Shown: piece after piece, positions 25,107-31,481 of the stretch
How positions within the stretch are numbered: position 1 is the stretch's first letter
How the letters are laid out: each line of letters begins with the position of its first letter
DNA from: Parabacteroides sp.
GTDB lineage: Bacteria > Bacteroidota > Bacteroidia > Bacteroidales > Tannerellaceae
Length of the DNA stretch: 35,115 nucleotides
Direction: 5' to 3'
NCBI GenBank assembly: GCA_022775005.1
Contig: JALFJR010000054.1
Span: 1-35,115, forward strand
Notes under the pieces: generated by a model
Told to the model about the DNA's origin: nothing
The model's database searches: none
The model's input: the letters and a program-made list of their open reading frames with translations, nothing else
Translations under genes and position numbers: made by a program

Positions 25107-25595
25107 TCATCGCGCCCGGAGGACCTGATTCCGGTTCTGACGGGGGTCGGCCTTGCAAGAGACGTGGATCCAACAGGTGCCCTGGCGGTTGTGCTCCCAG
25201 ATCAGCTGATCGAAGGTGGTGTTGTCCATCAGCCAGCGAAACCATGTGCGCCCCTCGGCGGTGGAGGGCAGGTGCAGGTCGGCCGCCTCGCCACGCAGGT
25301 GCTGGCTCTGCGACGCGCCCCCAACCGCTTGGTTGAGGGCTGGGCAGCGATAGCCACTGCTGATCACGATCGGCTTGCCGGCGAAAGCCCGCAAAGGTTC
25401 GAGCACCACCTCGCAGAGCGTTTTGAGATGGGGGATGAGGGCCGCTGGCACCCGGTTGTCGATGCCAAGGCGGTCGGCGGTGGCCGAGCGGGCAAATTCT
25501 TCCACGGAGAAATGAGGGGTCAGTTGCCCGCTGGCTAACGCAACACGTTGCGTCCCTACATTTATTTGATAATCTGTTGTTTGTCGCATACGCAT
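25107..25595 (-). CDS. M15-family D,D-/L,D-peptidase, endolysin-like
   Basis: A 162-residue zinc peptidase of the peptidase M15A (phage-endolysin and VanY-like) type. The motif SGYRCPALNQAVGG leads to SQHLRGEAADLHL, giving the SxHxxGxAxD pattern with zinc ligands His and Asp, and WIHVSC supplies the last His. The N-terminus FSVEEFARSATADRLGIDN is the usual short lead-in. There is no signal peptide, as expected for a canonical endolysin that needs a holin. Two ATGs (25595 and 25589) are possible; an in-frame TTG farther upstream is not needed. It is the last gene of the accessory operon, after the spanin-like lipoprotein. It probably cleaves cell-wall peptide bridges during lysis or release. 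Confidence 0.92.
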   Translation of the reverse strand: MRMRQTTDYQINVGTQRVALASGQLTPHFSVEEFARSATADRLGIDNRVPAALIPHLKTLCEVVLEPLRAFAGKPIVISSGYRCPALNQAVGGASQSQHLRGEAADLHLPSTAEGRTWFRWLMDNTTFDQLIWEHNRQGTCWIHVSCKADPRQNRNQVLRAR

Positions 25596-25613
25596 TTGAA
25601 TGAACAATGAATT

Positions 25614-25994
25614 TTAATGAATGAATGATTTAAACCGCAGGAGAAATAGGAGGAGGACGATGAGCCCCACAGCGGCCAAGAGTTTGGCATACCAAGGCGT
25701 GCGTGCGACCTCACGCACCACCTCCACCTCCCGGATCACCGGGATGGAATCGACCTGATGGATGCGGATCGTGTCGGTGAGCCGTCGGTAGCGATAGGCC
25801 ACGCTCCGGTCGTTGATATACACCGTGTCGTGCGAGCGATCCACCGTGCGATCCCGATAGATGAAGACGCTGTCTTGCTTGACGTTCGTGACCTGCACGG
25901 TGTCTCTCATGACCCGCTCCACGACGGGAAGTTTCCGCTGCGTTCCGCACCCCGTGAGGAGGGTGCAGAACAGGAGGCATAGCAGCAGTCTCAT
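25614..25994 (-). CDS. Small lipoprotein with C-terminal membrane helix, u-spanin-like
   Basis: A 126-residue protein with two membrane anchors. The N-terminus is an SPII signal ending in LTGC (Cys16). The middle, about residues 24-98, is strand-rich and highly charged (DTVQVTNVKQDSVFIYRDRT). A membrane helix follows at about 101-121 (KLLAAVGLIVLLLFLLRF), then the basic tail FKSFIH. A lipid anchor at one end and an inner-membrane helix at the other, with a beta-type ectodomain, is the layout of unimolecular spanins such as phage T1 gp11 (known from the family), which fuse inner and outer membranes at lysis. Its ATG overlaps the DUF5675 stop, and an M15 peptidase follows 18 bases later. The spanin role is inferred from architecture and position only. 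Confidence 0.85.
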   Translation of the reverse strand: MRLLLCLLFCTLLTGCGTQRKLPVVERVMRDTVQVTNVKQDSVFIYRDRTVDRSHDTVYINDRSVAYRYRRLTDTIRIHQVDSIPVIREVEVVREVARTPWYAKLLAAVGLIVLLLFLLRFKSFIH

Positions 25995-26431
25995 AGCCTA
26001 TCCTCCTTGACTTCGAGCGTGACGGAATGGCCCCTTTCGAGGCTTTTGCGGATGCGCCCATAGAGGGTGTCGAAGGCCATACGAGGATGGATCAGCAGGC
26101 CACGAGCCCCACGGGTGCCGACCAAGATATGCCCCTCCCGGCGACCATGGATGCCGTTGCCCGGCTTCAGCAGCGTGCAGCAGCGGGGCAGGCAGGTGTT
26201 GTAGCTCACCTCCTGCTGCTTCACGCAGGCCTCGCACGCCTGTTTCTTGCCTACGCAGATCATTTTGCGCCCGAATTGACGGCATTTCACGAGGCAGAGC
26301 GGATAGCTACGCCCCGTTTTCAGGCAGGCCTGGCTGTTCTCTAACGTGTCGCAAATTTGGCGACCATCTATAACGAGGTGACCTTCAGTGAGTTCACCTT
26401 TTGTGAGGATTCTTTGAATGGATATAATCAT
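25991..26431 (-). CDS. DUF5675-like protein
   Basis: A 146-residue protein starting MIISIQRILTKGELTEGHLV. The pattern of a short N-terminal strand, then VIDGRQICDTLEN, a basic Cys-rich middle and GNGIHGRREGHILVGTRG resembles the DUF5675 family seen in phages and Bacteroidetes islands; this is recalled from family patterns, not searched. The middle has an unusual cluster of Cys (CEACVKQQEVSYNTCLPRCC). The ATG at 26431 is preferred; the frame is open farther upstream, but those codons overlap the primase gene and the repeat at its end. It is coupled to the lipoprotein gene by a four-base overlap. Function is unknown; cell-wall or lysis association is inferred from neighbours. Confidence 0.82.
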   Translation of the reverse strand: MIISIQRILTKGELTEGHLVIDGRQICDTLENSQACLKTGRSYPLCLVKCRQFGRKMICVGKKQACEACVKQQEVSYNTCLPRCCTLLKPGNGIHGRREGHILVGTRGARGLLIHPRMAFDTLYGRIRKSLERGHSVTLEVKEDRL

Positions 26432-26471
26432 GGATAGAAAGAATGAAATAGGAATACGTATATACATTTTT

Positions 26472-27443
26472 TTAGCGGGTAACAGGTAACAAGGCAACAT
26501 TTTGTGCTGCCCACCACTGGCCGAAGTCCTTGTAACCCTCGGGCAGCTGGTGGCGGACCAGTTGCGGGAAATGCTCCTTTAGCTCCACATAGAGTCGCTC
26601 CCCCGGTGCGTCCCGATCCGGACAGATGTGAAGATTGAGCGATGCCTGTTTCCTGTTCAGCCGATGGAGCAGCTGCAGATCTTGGGTCTTCAGCAGCGTG
26701 GCAGAAGGGATGGCGATCGCCTTATGGCCTGCGCTCAGCATCGCCCAACAGTCGGAGCAGCCCTCCGTGAGGAACAGCGCCTCGCCCTCCTGCAGCTGTC
26801 GCAGTTCCGGGAGGTTGTAGATCCCGCAGATAGCCCCCTTGGGAAACTGGAAACGGGGTTTCTCTGGCTCCTTCCCTAAGTAGCGAGCCTGCACACTCAG
26901 CAAACGACCCTCCACGTCCCGATAGGGGATGAGCAAGGCGGGGGCGTTAAACCAACCGTCGTTCAGGTTGCGGGTCATAGGCACCGGGTGAGCGATGCTG
27001 CTCAAGCCCAGCCGACCGACCACCTCCTCACGGATGCCTCGCTGCTCGAAGAGGAAGCAGACGGCCTCGGGGATCAGCACGGGATGAGCGATCAGGCTTT
27101 CCAGATGGACCAGGTCGATCTGCGGAGTGGTGCGCTTCACGGGGGGCTGAGGCGCTTGTCGCTGTGCGGCCACGATCACGTTGTGCGCGTCAGCCAGCCA
27201 ATGGCAGGCCTCGACGAAGGACTTGCCCAGATACCGCATCACCAAGTCGATCGGTCCCGAACCGTGGGCTCCGCAGACGAAGCAACGATAGGAGTTCTTA
27301 CCTCTCCGGAACATCAGCGAGGGATGGCTGTCATCATGGAAGGGACAACGTGCCCGCCCTCGACTGACGGAGAGCCCTAACCGCTCGGCGACCCGCTCGA
27401 TCGGAAGGTCACGGAGCTTCTGTATGTCGGATGCGGTCAACAT
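26472..27443 (-). CDS. CHC2 zinc-finger / Toprim primase
   Basis: A 323-residue DNA primase-like protein. The N-terminal CHC2 zinc finger is clear (ARCPFHDDSHPSLMF with the later CFVCGAHGSG). A middle helical region is followed by a Toprim domain (EALFLTEGCSDCWAMLSAGH, then CPDRDAPGERLY). This compact form is common in phages and integrated elements and is shorter than chromosomal DnaG. I chose the ATG at 27443, one base after the upstream DUF3987 stop; an ATG at 27467 would add eight residues and overlap it. Its last codons (AAQNVALLPVTR) lie in a repeat that recurs at 32595-32620. It probably primes replication of the element together with the DUF3987 protein. Confidence 0.9.
   Translation of the reverse strand: MLTASDIQKLRDLPIERVAERLGLSVSRGRARCPFHDDSHPSLMFRRGKNSYRCFVCGAHGSGPIDLVMRYLGKSFVEACHWLADAHNVIVAAQRQAPQPPVKRTTPQIDLVHLESLIAHPVLIPEAVCFLFEQRGIREEVVGRLGLSSIAHPVPMTRNLNDGWFNAPALLIPYRDVEGRLLSVQARYLGKEPEKPRFQFPKGAICGIYNLPELRQLQEGEALFLTEGCSDCWAMLSAGHKAIAIPSATLLKTQDLQLLHRLNRKQASLNLHICPDRDAPGERLYVELKEHFPQLVRHQLPEGYKDFGQWWAAQNVALLPVTR
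26485..26510. repeat. Direct repeat copy 1 (GGYAACAA-type), inside the primase 3' end
   Basis: 26 bases that match 32595-32620 at 25 positions. Just upstream lies another GGTAACA, so the locus is a short tandem of GG(T/C)AACAA units. The two copies are 6.1 kb apart and bound the replication genes, the small genes and the plus-strand cassette. Confidence 0.85.
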
Positions 27444-27444
27444 C

Positions 27445-28884
27445 TTAAGCCAGTTTTTGATAGACATACTTCTGGGTTTCCTCGATCCACCCCTTGGCCT
27501 TCCACTTGCTGAGGAAGATGCGGGAGGGTGTGCTGATCTCCAACCGCTTGATCAGCTCGTCGAGCTGGTCACGGGTGAAGGTCTGGCTCAGCTGGTCGAA
27601 GAGGGGCACTCTCACCCGGCTCTCGCCCTGGATGCGCTGCTGTGTCAGCTCCTCGTACCGCTTGCCCCATCGGCTGAGCATGGAGTCGAGGATGTATTGG
27701 GCTGCGAAGAGGTAGATCTGCTTCACCCGTTTGCGGTGCTTGGTAGAGAGCTGTTGCGAGCCCGCCTCCAACCCATAGAGATAGGCGCAGAGGGTGGCGA
27801 TGCGGAACGCGGAGACCGACGAGCGCTTGAAGAAGGTGTTATGGGCACGGCTTCCGGAGCGCAGGGTCTGACGGCGTTGCTCCTCGCACCACGCATGGAC
27901 GGTCGGGAACAGCCATTGCATGTCGATGAACAGCTCAGGCTGGATGGTGCCCTCGGCCTCGTTATAGACATCGGCATCCATCCGTTCGAGCATCTCGTCG
28001 ATCGTGGCCTGTTGCTGCTCGGTGAGCATCTTGAAGAGGGGAGCCTCCTCACCCAAAGCGTCCATAAGCCGGATGAGGATGCTACGGGTCACGCCACCTC
28101 CCTCGATGAACCCCTTGTCGGCATAGGCATCCACAGCGCTTGGCGTGGCCAAGTAGAGCGAGCATTGCAGAATATCGACCGTGGCCGAATAGGCATTGTC
28201 GCTCAGATAGTCCACCCCATAGGTGCTGTGCAGGTCGTAGCTGGTGCGGGCGATCGTCTTGATGTTGGAGAAGGCACGCTTGTTGCTCTCCACGGCTGCG
28301 CTCAACTCATCAGTGAACGACCAGAGCGTCAAGGGTGTACCGAAGTAACGCTGCGGAGCGTCGGCACGCTTGATCAGCTGGGCGATCGAGATCGAGATCG
28401 GGCAGGTGCGGATGACGGTACGTGGCGGATCGGGCAGCTTCTCGGTTTTCGAGGCCGTCTGCTTCAGCTCCCGATAGGCCTGCTCCTGACGGCGTTGCTC
28501 GTCGTCACGTCGCTTCAGATGCGCCATGATCACCTTCTCCACGTTGTTGCGTGCGAAAGACTTACCAGAGCTCTGCTCACCCTCGATGAGGGTTTGCAGC
28601 AGCAGGGCGTGCTCGTTTTGGCCATCGTAGAGGTAATAGACCCGTATGCGAGTGGCCACGCAGCTGAGGCAGGTGACAGCCGCGAAAAAGGTAGGCACCT
28701 TGAAGGCTGCGGGTGCGTTGTGCATCAACTCACGGATCACCACGGGTTGATCCTTGTCCTTCGGCAGCTTGTACTGCGGAGTCTTCACCTCGTCGGTCTC
28801 CTCCTCGTTGCGTTCGGGAGTAGGGGGAAGGCTCTGGGAGCCCTCCTCCGTGGGAAATAACTGGATCGAGTCGTCGTTCATCAT
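27445..28884 (-). CDS. DUF3987-like NTPase (replicative helicase-type)
   Basis: A 479-residue protein with a P-loop, GEQSSGKSFARN, and the following ALLLQTLIEG strand. Conserved-looking phrases are FTDELSAAVESNKRAFSNI (Walker-B-like DE) and GVTRSILIRLMDAL. The layout agrees with DUF3987 proteins, which sit beside CHC2 primases in Bacteroidetes and phage elements and are thought to act as helicase-like replication ATPases. The C-terminal 90 residues are helical and may bind DNA (RDQLDELIKRLEISTPSRIF). ATGs at 28896, 28884 and 28881 are all possible; 28884 directly follows the stop of the upstream gene. A long antisense frame covers it but is a codon-usage shadow. Confidence 0.88.
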   Translation of the reverse strand: MMNDDSIQLFPTEEGSQSLPPTPERNEEETDEVKTPQYKLPKDKDQPVVIRELMHNAPAAFKVPTFFAAVTCLSCVATRIRVYYLYDGQNEHALLLQTLIEGEQSSGKSFARNNVEKVIMAHLKRRDDEQRRQEQAYRELKQTASKTEKLPDPPRTVIRTCPISISIAQLIKRADAPQRYFGTPLTLWSFTDELSAAVESNKRAFSNIKTIARTSYDLHSTYGVDYLSDNAYSATVDILQCSLYLATPSAVDAYADKGFIEGGGVTRSILIRLMDALGEEAPLFKMLTEQQQATIDEMLERMDADVYNEAEGTIQPELFIDMQWLFPTVHAWCEEQRRQTLRSGSRAHNTFFKRSSVSAFRIATLCAYLYGLEAGSQQLSTKHRKRVKQIYLFAAQYILDSMLSRWGKRYEELTQQRIQGESRVRVPLFDQLSQTFTRDQLDELIKRLEISTPSRIFLSKWKAKGWIEETQKYVYQKLA

Positions 28885-28888
28885 CCCG

Positions 28889-29206
28889 TTACGCATTGGT
28901 TTTCATGTATTGGATGAAATGAGCGATCTCCTCCTCCACGCAGCGACCCGCATAGTCGAGCCCCTCGGAGAGGGGGATGTCGAACGACAGGTGGTAGTGC
29001 TTCGAGGTGGTGCGCAGCTTGCCATGCTTCGTAGAGGTCAGCTGCTCGGTGTAGAGCGGGCCACGGCTACCCTCCCTGATGGGGATGGCGACGATCGTGC
29101 CCGAAGGCATCTGATAGACCCGTGCCCGGAAGCGGTCGGTCGATTCGTTGGTGTCGATCACGATAGGAGCCTGCGTCAACTCCGTAGCAAAAATTTCAGT
29201 ACTCAT
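28889..29206 (-). CDS. Hypothetical protein of the accessory module
   Basis: Unrecognised 105-residue protein, probably cytoplasmic, with no signal peptide or membrane helix. The first half is strand-rich (APIVIDTNES, RFRARVYQMPSGTIVAIPIR) and a small helix ends it (CVEEEIAHFIQYMKTNA). Its stop codon abuts the DUF3987 start, with 15 bases to the gene before it. It could be a replication accessory factor by position; sequence alone supports no function. Confidence 0.8.
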   Translation of the reverse strand: MSTEIFATELTQAPIVIDTNESTDRFRARVYQMPSGTIVAIPIREGSRGPLYTEQLTSTKHGKLRTTSKHYHLSFDIPLSEGLDYAGRCVEEEIAHFIQYMKTNA

Positions 29207-29221
29207 AAAGCTATCTGTTTG

Positions 29222-29494
29222 TTAGTTATACATGCGGGGTTCAATGCGCCAAGGAGCCTTCTCCTCCATGCCGTAGCTGGTCAAGAAGACAAAGACTGCG
29301 GCCAACATCCAATCATCTTGCGCAAATTCGGGCAGGTTCCCGAAATAGATGTAGTCGGTCAGTGCGCTGCACAGCTTGACCTGCGACGGCTTCTTCAGGT
29401 GGCGAAACACGGCAGCAACCTCAGCCTGCTGCTTGGCTGTCAACTTCCTCCACAACAGGGATTGTGGACTGTCCGGAAAGATCATTTTCTCCAT
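29222..29494 (-). CDS. Hypothetical protein of the accessory module
   Basis: Unrecognised 90-residue protein, mostly helical, with no signal or membrane segment beyond a hydrophobic patch (WMLAAVFVFLTSYG) that is too weakly placed to call. Basic and aromatic residues (LLWRKLTAKQQAEVAAVFRH) would fit a small DNA- or protein-binding factor. It follows the OB-fold-like gene by 10 bases in the same operon. Confidence 0.8.
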   Translation of the reverse strand: MEKMIFPDSPQSLLWRKLTAKQQAEVAAVFRHLKKPSQVKLCSALTDYIYFGNLPEFAQDDWMLAAVFVFLTSYGMEEKAPWRIEPRMYN

Positions 29495-29504
29495 ACGGTT
29501 TAAA

Positions 29505-29789
29505 TTAAAATGCGTTGTTTGTACTCAGTTTGACAATATCCTGCACCATGCAGTCCATGTAGAGCTGCTGGTTATACTCTCGGACCGTGAAGCGCAGGCA
29601 GGCAAAGACCACGTCGTTCGGATAGAACTTCAGCGAGGCCATGTTGCCTAAGAGCGTAGCCGCGAAAGCATTCTCATACTTACCTCCAAGTTCCTGAAGA
29701 ACCAAGGTGCATTTCTGCGTCTGTGTGCCGTCCTGGCGTTGCACGCTGACGGCCTGGGTTTGTTGAACCACTCTGAAAACTTGTTTCAT
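29505..29789 (-). CDS. Small OB-fold-like protein (DUF3127/SSB-like)
   Basis: A 94-residue protein made almost wholly of strands: FRVVQQTQAVSVQRQDGTQT, KCTLVLQELG, AFAATLLGN, VVFACLRFTVREYNQQLYMD, MVQDIVKL. The ordering, with a late VxFxLRFxxREYNxxLYxDxxxxD-type strand pair, recalls DUF3127 and other single-strand-binding OB folds common in Bacteroidetes mobile elements. This is pattern recall and unverified. A consensus -7 box lies about 42 bases upstream. It is a plausible single-strand DNA binding partner for the primase and DUF3987 protein. Confidence 0.82.
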   Translation of the reverse strand: MKQVFRVVQQTQAVSVQRQDGTQTQKCTLVLQELGGKYENAFAATLLGNMASLKFYPNDVVFACLRFTVREYNQQLYMDCMVQDIVKLSTNNAF

Positions 29790-29830
29790 CTTCTTGCTGT
29801 TTTAAAATGTTGATTTCTAAATCTCTGCTG

Positions 29831-29838
29831 CAAAGATA
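29831..29838 (-). promoter_or_regulatory. Promoter -7 box inside the accessory operon
   Basis: TATCTTTG followed by GCAG on the minus strand matches TAnnTTTG. It would start a transcript for the OB-fold-like gene and all genes down to the M15 peptidase. A perfect hairpin at 29846-29865 lies directly upstream. Confidence 0.5.
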
Positions 29839-29845
29839 CGGGGAG

Positions 29846-29865
29846 GCCTCCGTGTAAACGGAGGC
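29846..29865. terminator. 8-bp perfect hairpin after the 161-residue gene
   Basis: GCCTCCGT and ACGGAGGC form a stem with a four-base loop, eight bases past the stop of the gene at 29873. No T-run follows on the minus strand, so termination would be partial or the hairpin may protect mRNA ends. It is placed exactly between that gene and the next -7 box. Confidence 0.5.
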
Positions 29866-29872
29866 GCTCGGT

Positions 29873-30358
29873 TTACTGTCCGAATTGGCGCAGAATCCGT
29901 TTGACCACCCGGATTTCGGGCTGATCGAGCAGGTAGCGGCTCATCCCGCTGTAATGCTTGGTGCGATGCTGGGTGCCTTCGAGCGTGCAATGCAGCTGCA
30001 CGGCCGACACCTCCTGCTGATAGACCCCCTGCTCGTGCAGCAAGCAGACCACTGCGGTCACCCGATACCAGTTCACCTGTCCACGTGTCCGGCTGTAGCG
30101 AGTGAGGAAAAAGAGCGGCTGTAGCTGCTCATCATGCAGAATGGAGACCCAGATCTCATGCACCTCAGCGTTCAGCGCATAGGGAGAGAGGCGATCCACA
30201 TAGGCCAGGATCTCGGCAATCCGCTGCTCGGTAGTATCGGCTGATGGGGTAGGGGGCACTATAAAAAGTCTTCCTTCGTGGGCTGCACGCTGCAGACCCT
30301 CCATGTCTTTGAAGTCCTCGGGGAGGACGGGTTGTAAATGCTGTTTCTTAACTTCCAT
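29873..30358 (-). CDS. Hypothetical protein, first gene of the accessory module
   Basis: Unrecognised 161-residue protein with no signal peptide. The N-terminus is Pro-rich and probably loose (HLQPVLPEDF, IVPPTPSADT). From residue 43 a mixed alpha/beta body follows with conserved-looking aromatic phrases (EIWVSILHDEQLQPLFFLTR, QVNWYRVTAVVCLLHEQGVY) and a basic C-terminus (HYSGMSRYLLDQPEIRVVKR). That body resembles a winged-helix DNA-binding unit only vaguely. It is transcribed away from the plus-strand cassette, out of a region full of repeated TTTGCACC motifs. A role as a regulator or replication initiator binding those motifs is a testable guess. Confidence 0.78.
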   Translation of the reverse strand: MEVKKQHLQPVLPEDFKDMEGLQRAAHEGRLFIVPPTPSADTTEQRIAEILAYVDRLSPYALNAEVHEIWVSILHDEQLQPLFFLTRYSRTRGQVNWYRVTAVVCLLHEQGVYQQEVSAVQLHCTLEGTQHRTKHYSGMSRYLLDQPEIRVVKRILRQFGQ

Positions 30359-30396
30359 CGTATCAATTATTTAGAATTTTACGATGCGAAGAAGCG

Positions 30397-30543
30397 GGTG
30401 CAAGATCCAACCCTCCAAGCCCCCCGGTTTTCTACTTTTTTGCACCCCTAATCAGTTGCTACATAGCTTTATACAACAAAGGTGCAAACCGCCCGAAACG
30501 ATTTGCACCTTGTTTGCACATTTTTTATACATGCGTTTGCACC
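30397..30543. promoter_or_regulatory. Array of six TTTGCACC-type motifs (operator or iterons)
   Basis: Copies of TTTGCACC or its complement GGTGCAAA start at 30397 (GGTGCAAG), 30439, 30481, 30502, 30513 (ending CACA) and 30536. Start-to-start steps are 42, 42, 21, 11 and 23 bases, close to 4, 4, 2, 1 and 2 helical turns. The third and fourth copies form a perfect 10-bp inverted repeat (AAGGTGCAAA / TTTGCACCTT). A T-rich stretch lies between the fifth and sixth copies. The last copy covers the -33 box of the plus-strand promoter. It may be an operator for the divergent genes or a replication origin. Confidence 0.75.
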
Positions 30544-30568
30544 GAATCACAAAAAAAGACTACTTTTG
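30536..30568 (+). promoter_or_regulatory. Strong consensus promoter of the plus-strand two-gene cassette
   Basis: -33 TTTG (30536-30539), a 21-base spacer and -7 TACTTTTG (30561-30568): a textbook Bacteroides promoter. An AAGGAG ribosome site (30592-30597) precedes the ATG at 30600. The -33 box is part of a TTTGCACC repeat, so repressor binding there would block it. Confidence 0.8.
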
Positions 30569-30599
30569 TGAAACGTGAATCAGCATAAACTAAGGAGCC

Positions 30600-31478
30600 A
30601 TGAAAGCAGATGAAAACAATGAAATGCAGACTCAGAAAGCGCATGACTTCTTGAAGGATGTGCAGTATCAGAACGCCGTGTTTGCCATCCGACAGATCGA
30701 AACGGATCGGGATGGACTTACCTTACGGGAAATCTGGGAAGAGACCGAGAAACTCCGGGAACGGCTACTTGGCGTGGAGGGTGAGTTGCGTGACAGCTAC
30801 TTGATCGATTGGCTCCCAAACCCAGAGAAAGCCTACGAAGGCATCTCCAAGCATCCTGTGCGCACGCAGATGTGCGTCTTGATCCTCTTCGCCCTTAGGC
30901 TCATCAAGGCCGAGCGTGATCAAGAGAAGAACCCGCACAGGGAGATTATCCGAGCCATCGTGCGATTGGTGGGCGAGAGAGCCAAGCAGGAGGCCGCGCT
31001 GATGGAGGATCTTCGCCGGTTGATACGGGTCATTGATCAAGATGGCGATGCCAACGAAGCGAAGGGCAAGGTCGTGGAGTTTGGCGTGGATATCCTCCAG
31101 CAAAAGAATTGGAGCGAGGAGTTGCGAACCATCGTGGAGCGGTATAAGAAAAAAGCCTACGAGGCCGGCATCATCGCCAATGAGGCCCTTTTTGAGTCCA
31201 TCTGGGAGGTATTGCTGCTGGATGAATGGTTCGTCAGCCGGATGAGCCAAAAGAGCTTGGAGCAGCCGTTCAACCTGAGGCTGCTGTTCAATGTCTATGG
31301 AATGATATTCAGGCGTGTGCCTTCGGTTTATTACGCGTCGAAGATCAGGGGTGGCCAGTCGTTGGCAAAGCGTATTGGTGAAAAGGAAGGAGGTAGGCTC
31401 TATTCCAAGGATTATTTCAATGACACGACGCATTTTGACCGTTTCTGCACCATCATGACTAACAACAAAATTGGATAA
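30600..31478 (+). CDS. Hypothetical helical protein, first gene of an unknown two-gene cassette
   Basis: Unrecognised 292-residue protein, probably cytoplasmic, rich in charged alpha-helix (GLTLREIWEETEKLRERLLG, HREIIRAIVRLVGERAKQEA). There is no signal peptide, membrane segment or classical enzyme motif. The C-terminal 80 residues are richer in aromatics (FNLRLLFNVYGMIFRRVPSV, then DYFNDTTHFDRFC), suggesting a folded core that follows an elongated helical region. It has its own strong promoter and ribosome site and is followed after three bases by the 354-residue gene. It lies between a replication-lysis module and a Type III restriction gene. Control, defence or replication roles are all possible; none is shown by sequence. 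Confidence 0.85.
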   Translation: MKADENNEMQTQKAHDFLKDVQYQNAVFAIRQIETDRDGLTLREIWEETEKLRERLLGVEGELRDSYLIDWLPNPEKAYEGISKHPVRTQMCVLILFALRLIKAERDQEKNPHREIIRAIVRLVGERAKQEAALMEDLRRLIRVIDQDGDANEAKGKVVEFGVDILQQKNWSEELRTIVERYKKKAYEAGIIANEALFESIWEVLLLDEWFVSRMSQKSLEQPFNLRLLFNVYGMIFRRVPSVYYASKIRGGQSLAKRIGEKEGGRLYSKDYFNDTTHFDRFCTIMTNNKIG

Positions 31479-31481
31479 GCG

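Noticed and set aside
26432-26500. Upstream extension of the DUF5675 gene (reading MLPCYLLPAKK)
   Set aside because: It overlaps the primase end and is only the alternative frame of the GGTAACAA repeat; the ATG at 26431 begins the family-like sequence.
27424-28860. 478-residue plus-strand open frame
   Set aside because: It lies fully antisense to the DUF3987-like gene, has no recognisable domain, and has the Leu/Val/Gly-rich, low-information look of a shadow frame in GC-rich coding DNA.
30397-30543. CRISPR array
   Set aside because: The repeated unit is only 8 bp, occurs in both orientations and has spacers of very different length; no cas genes are nearby.
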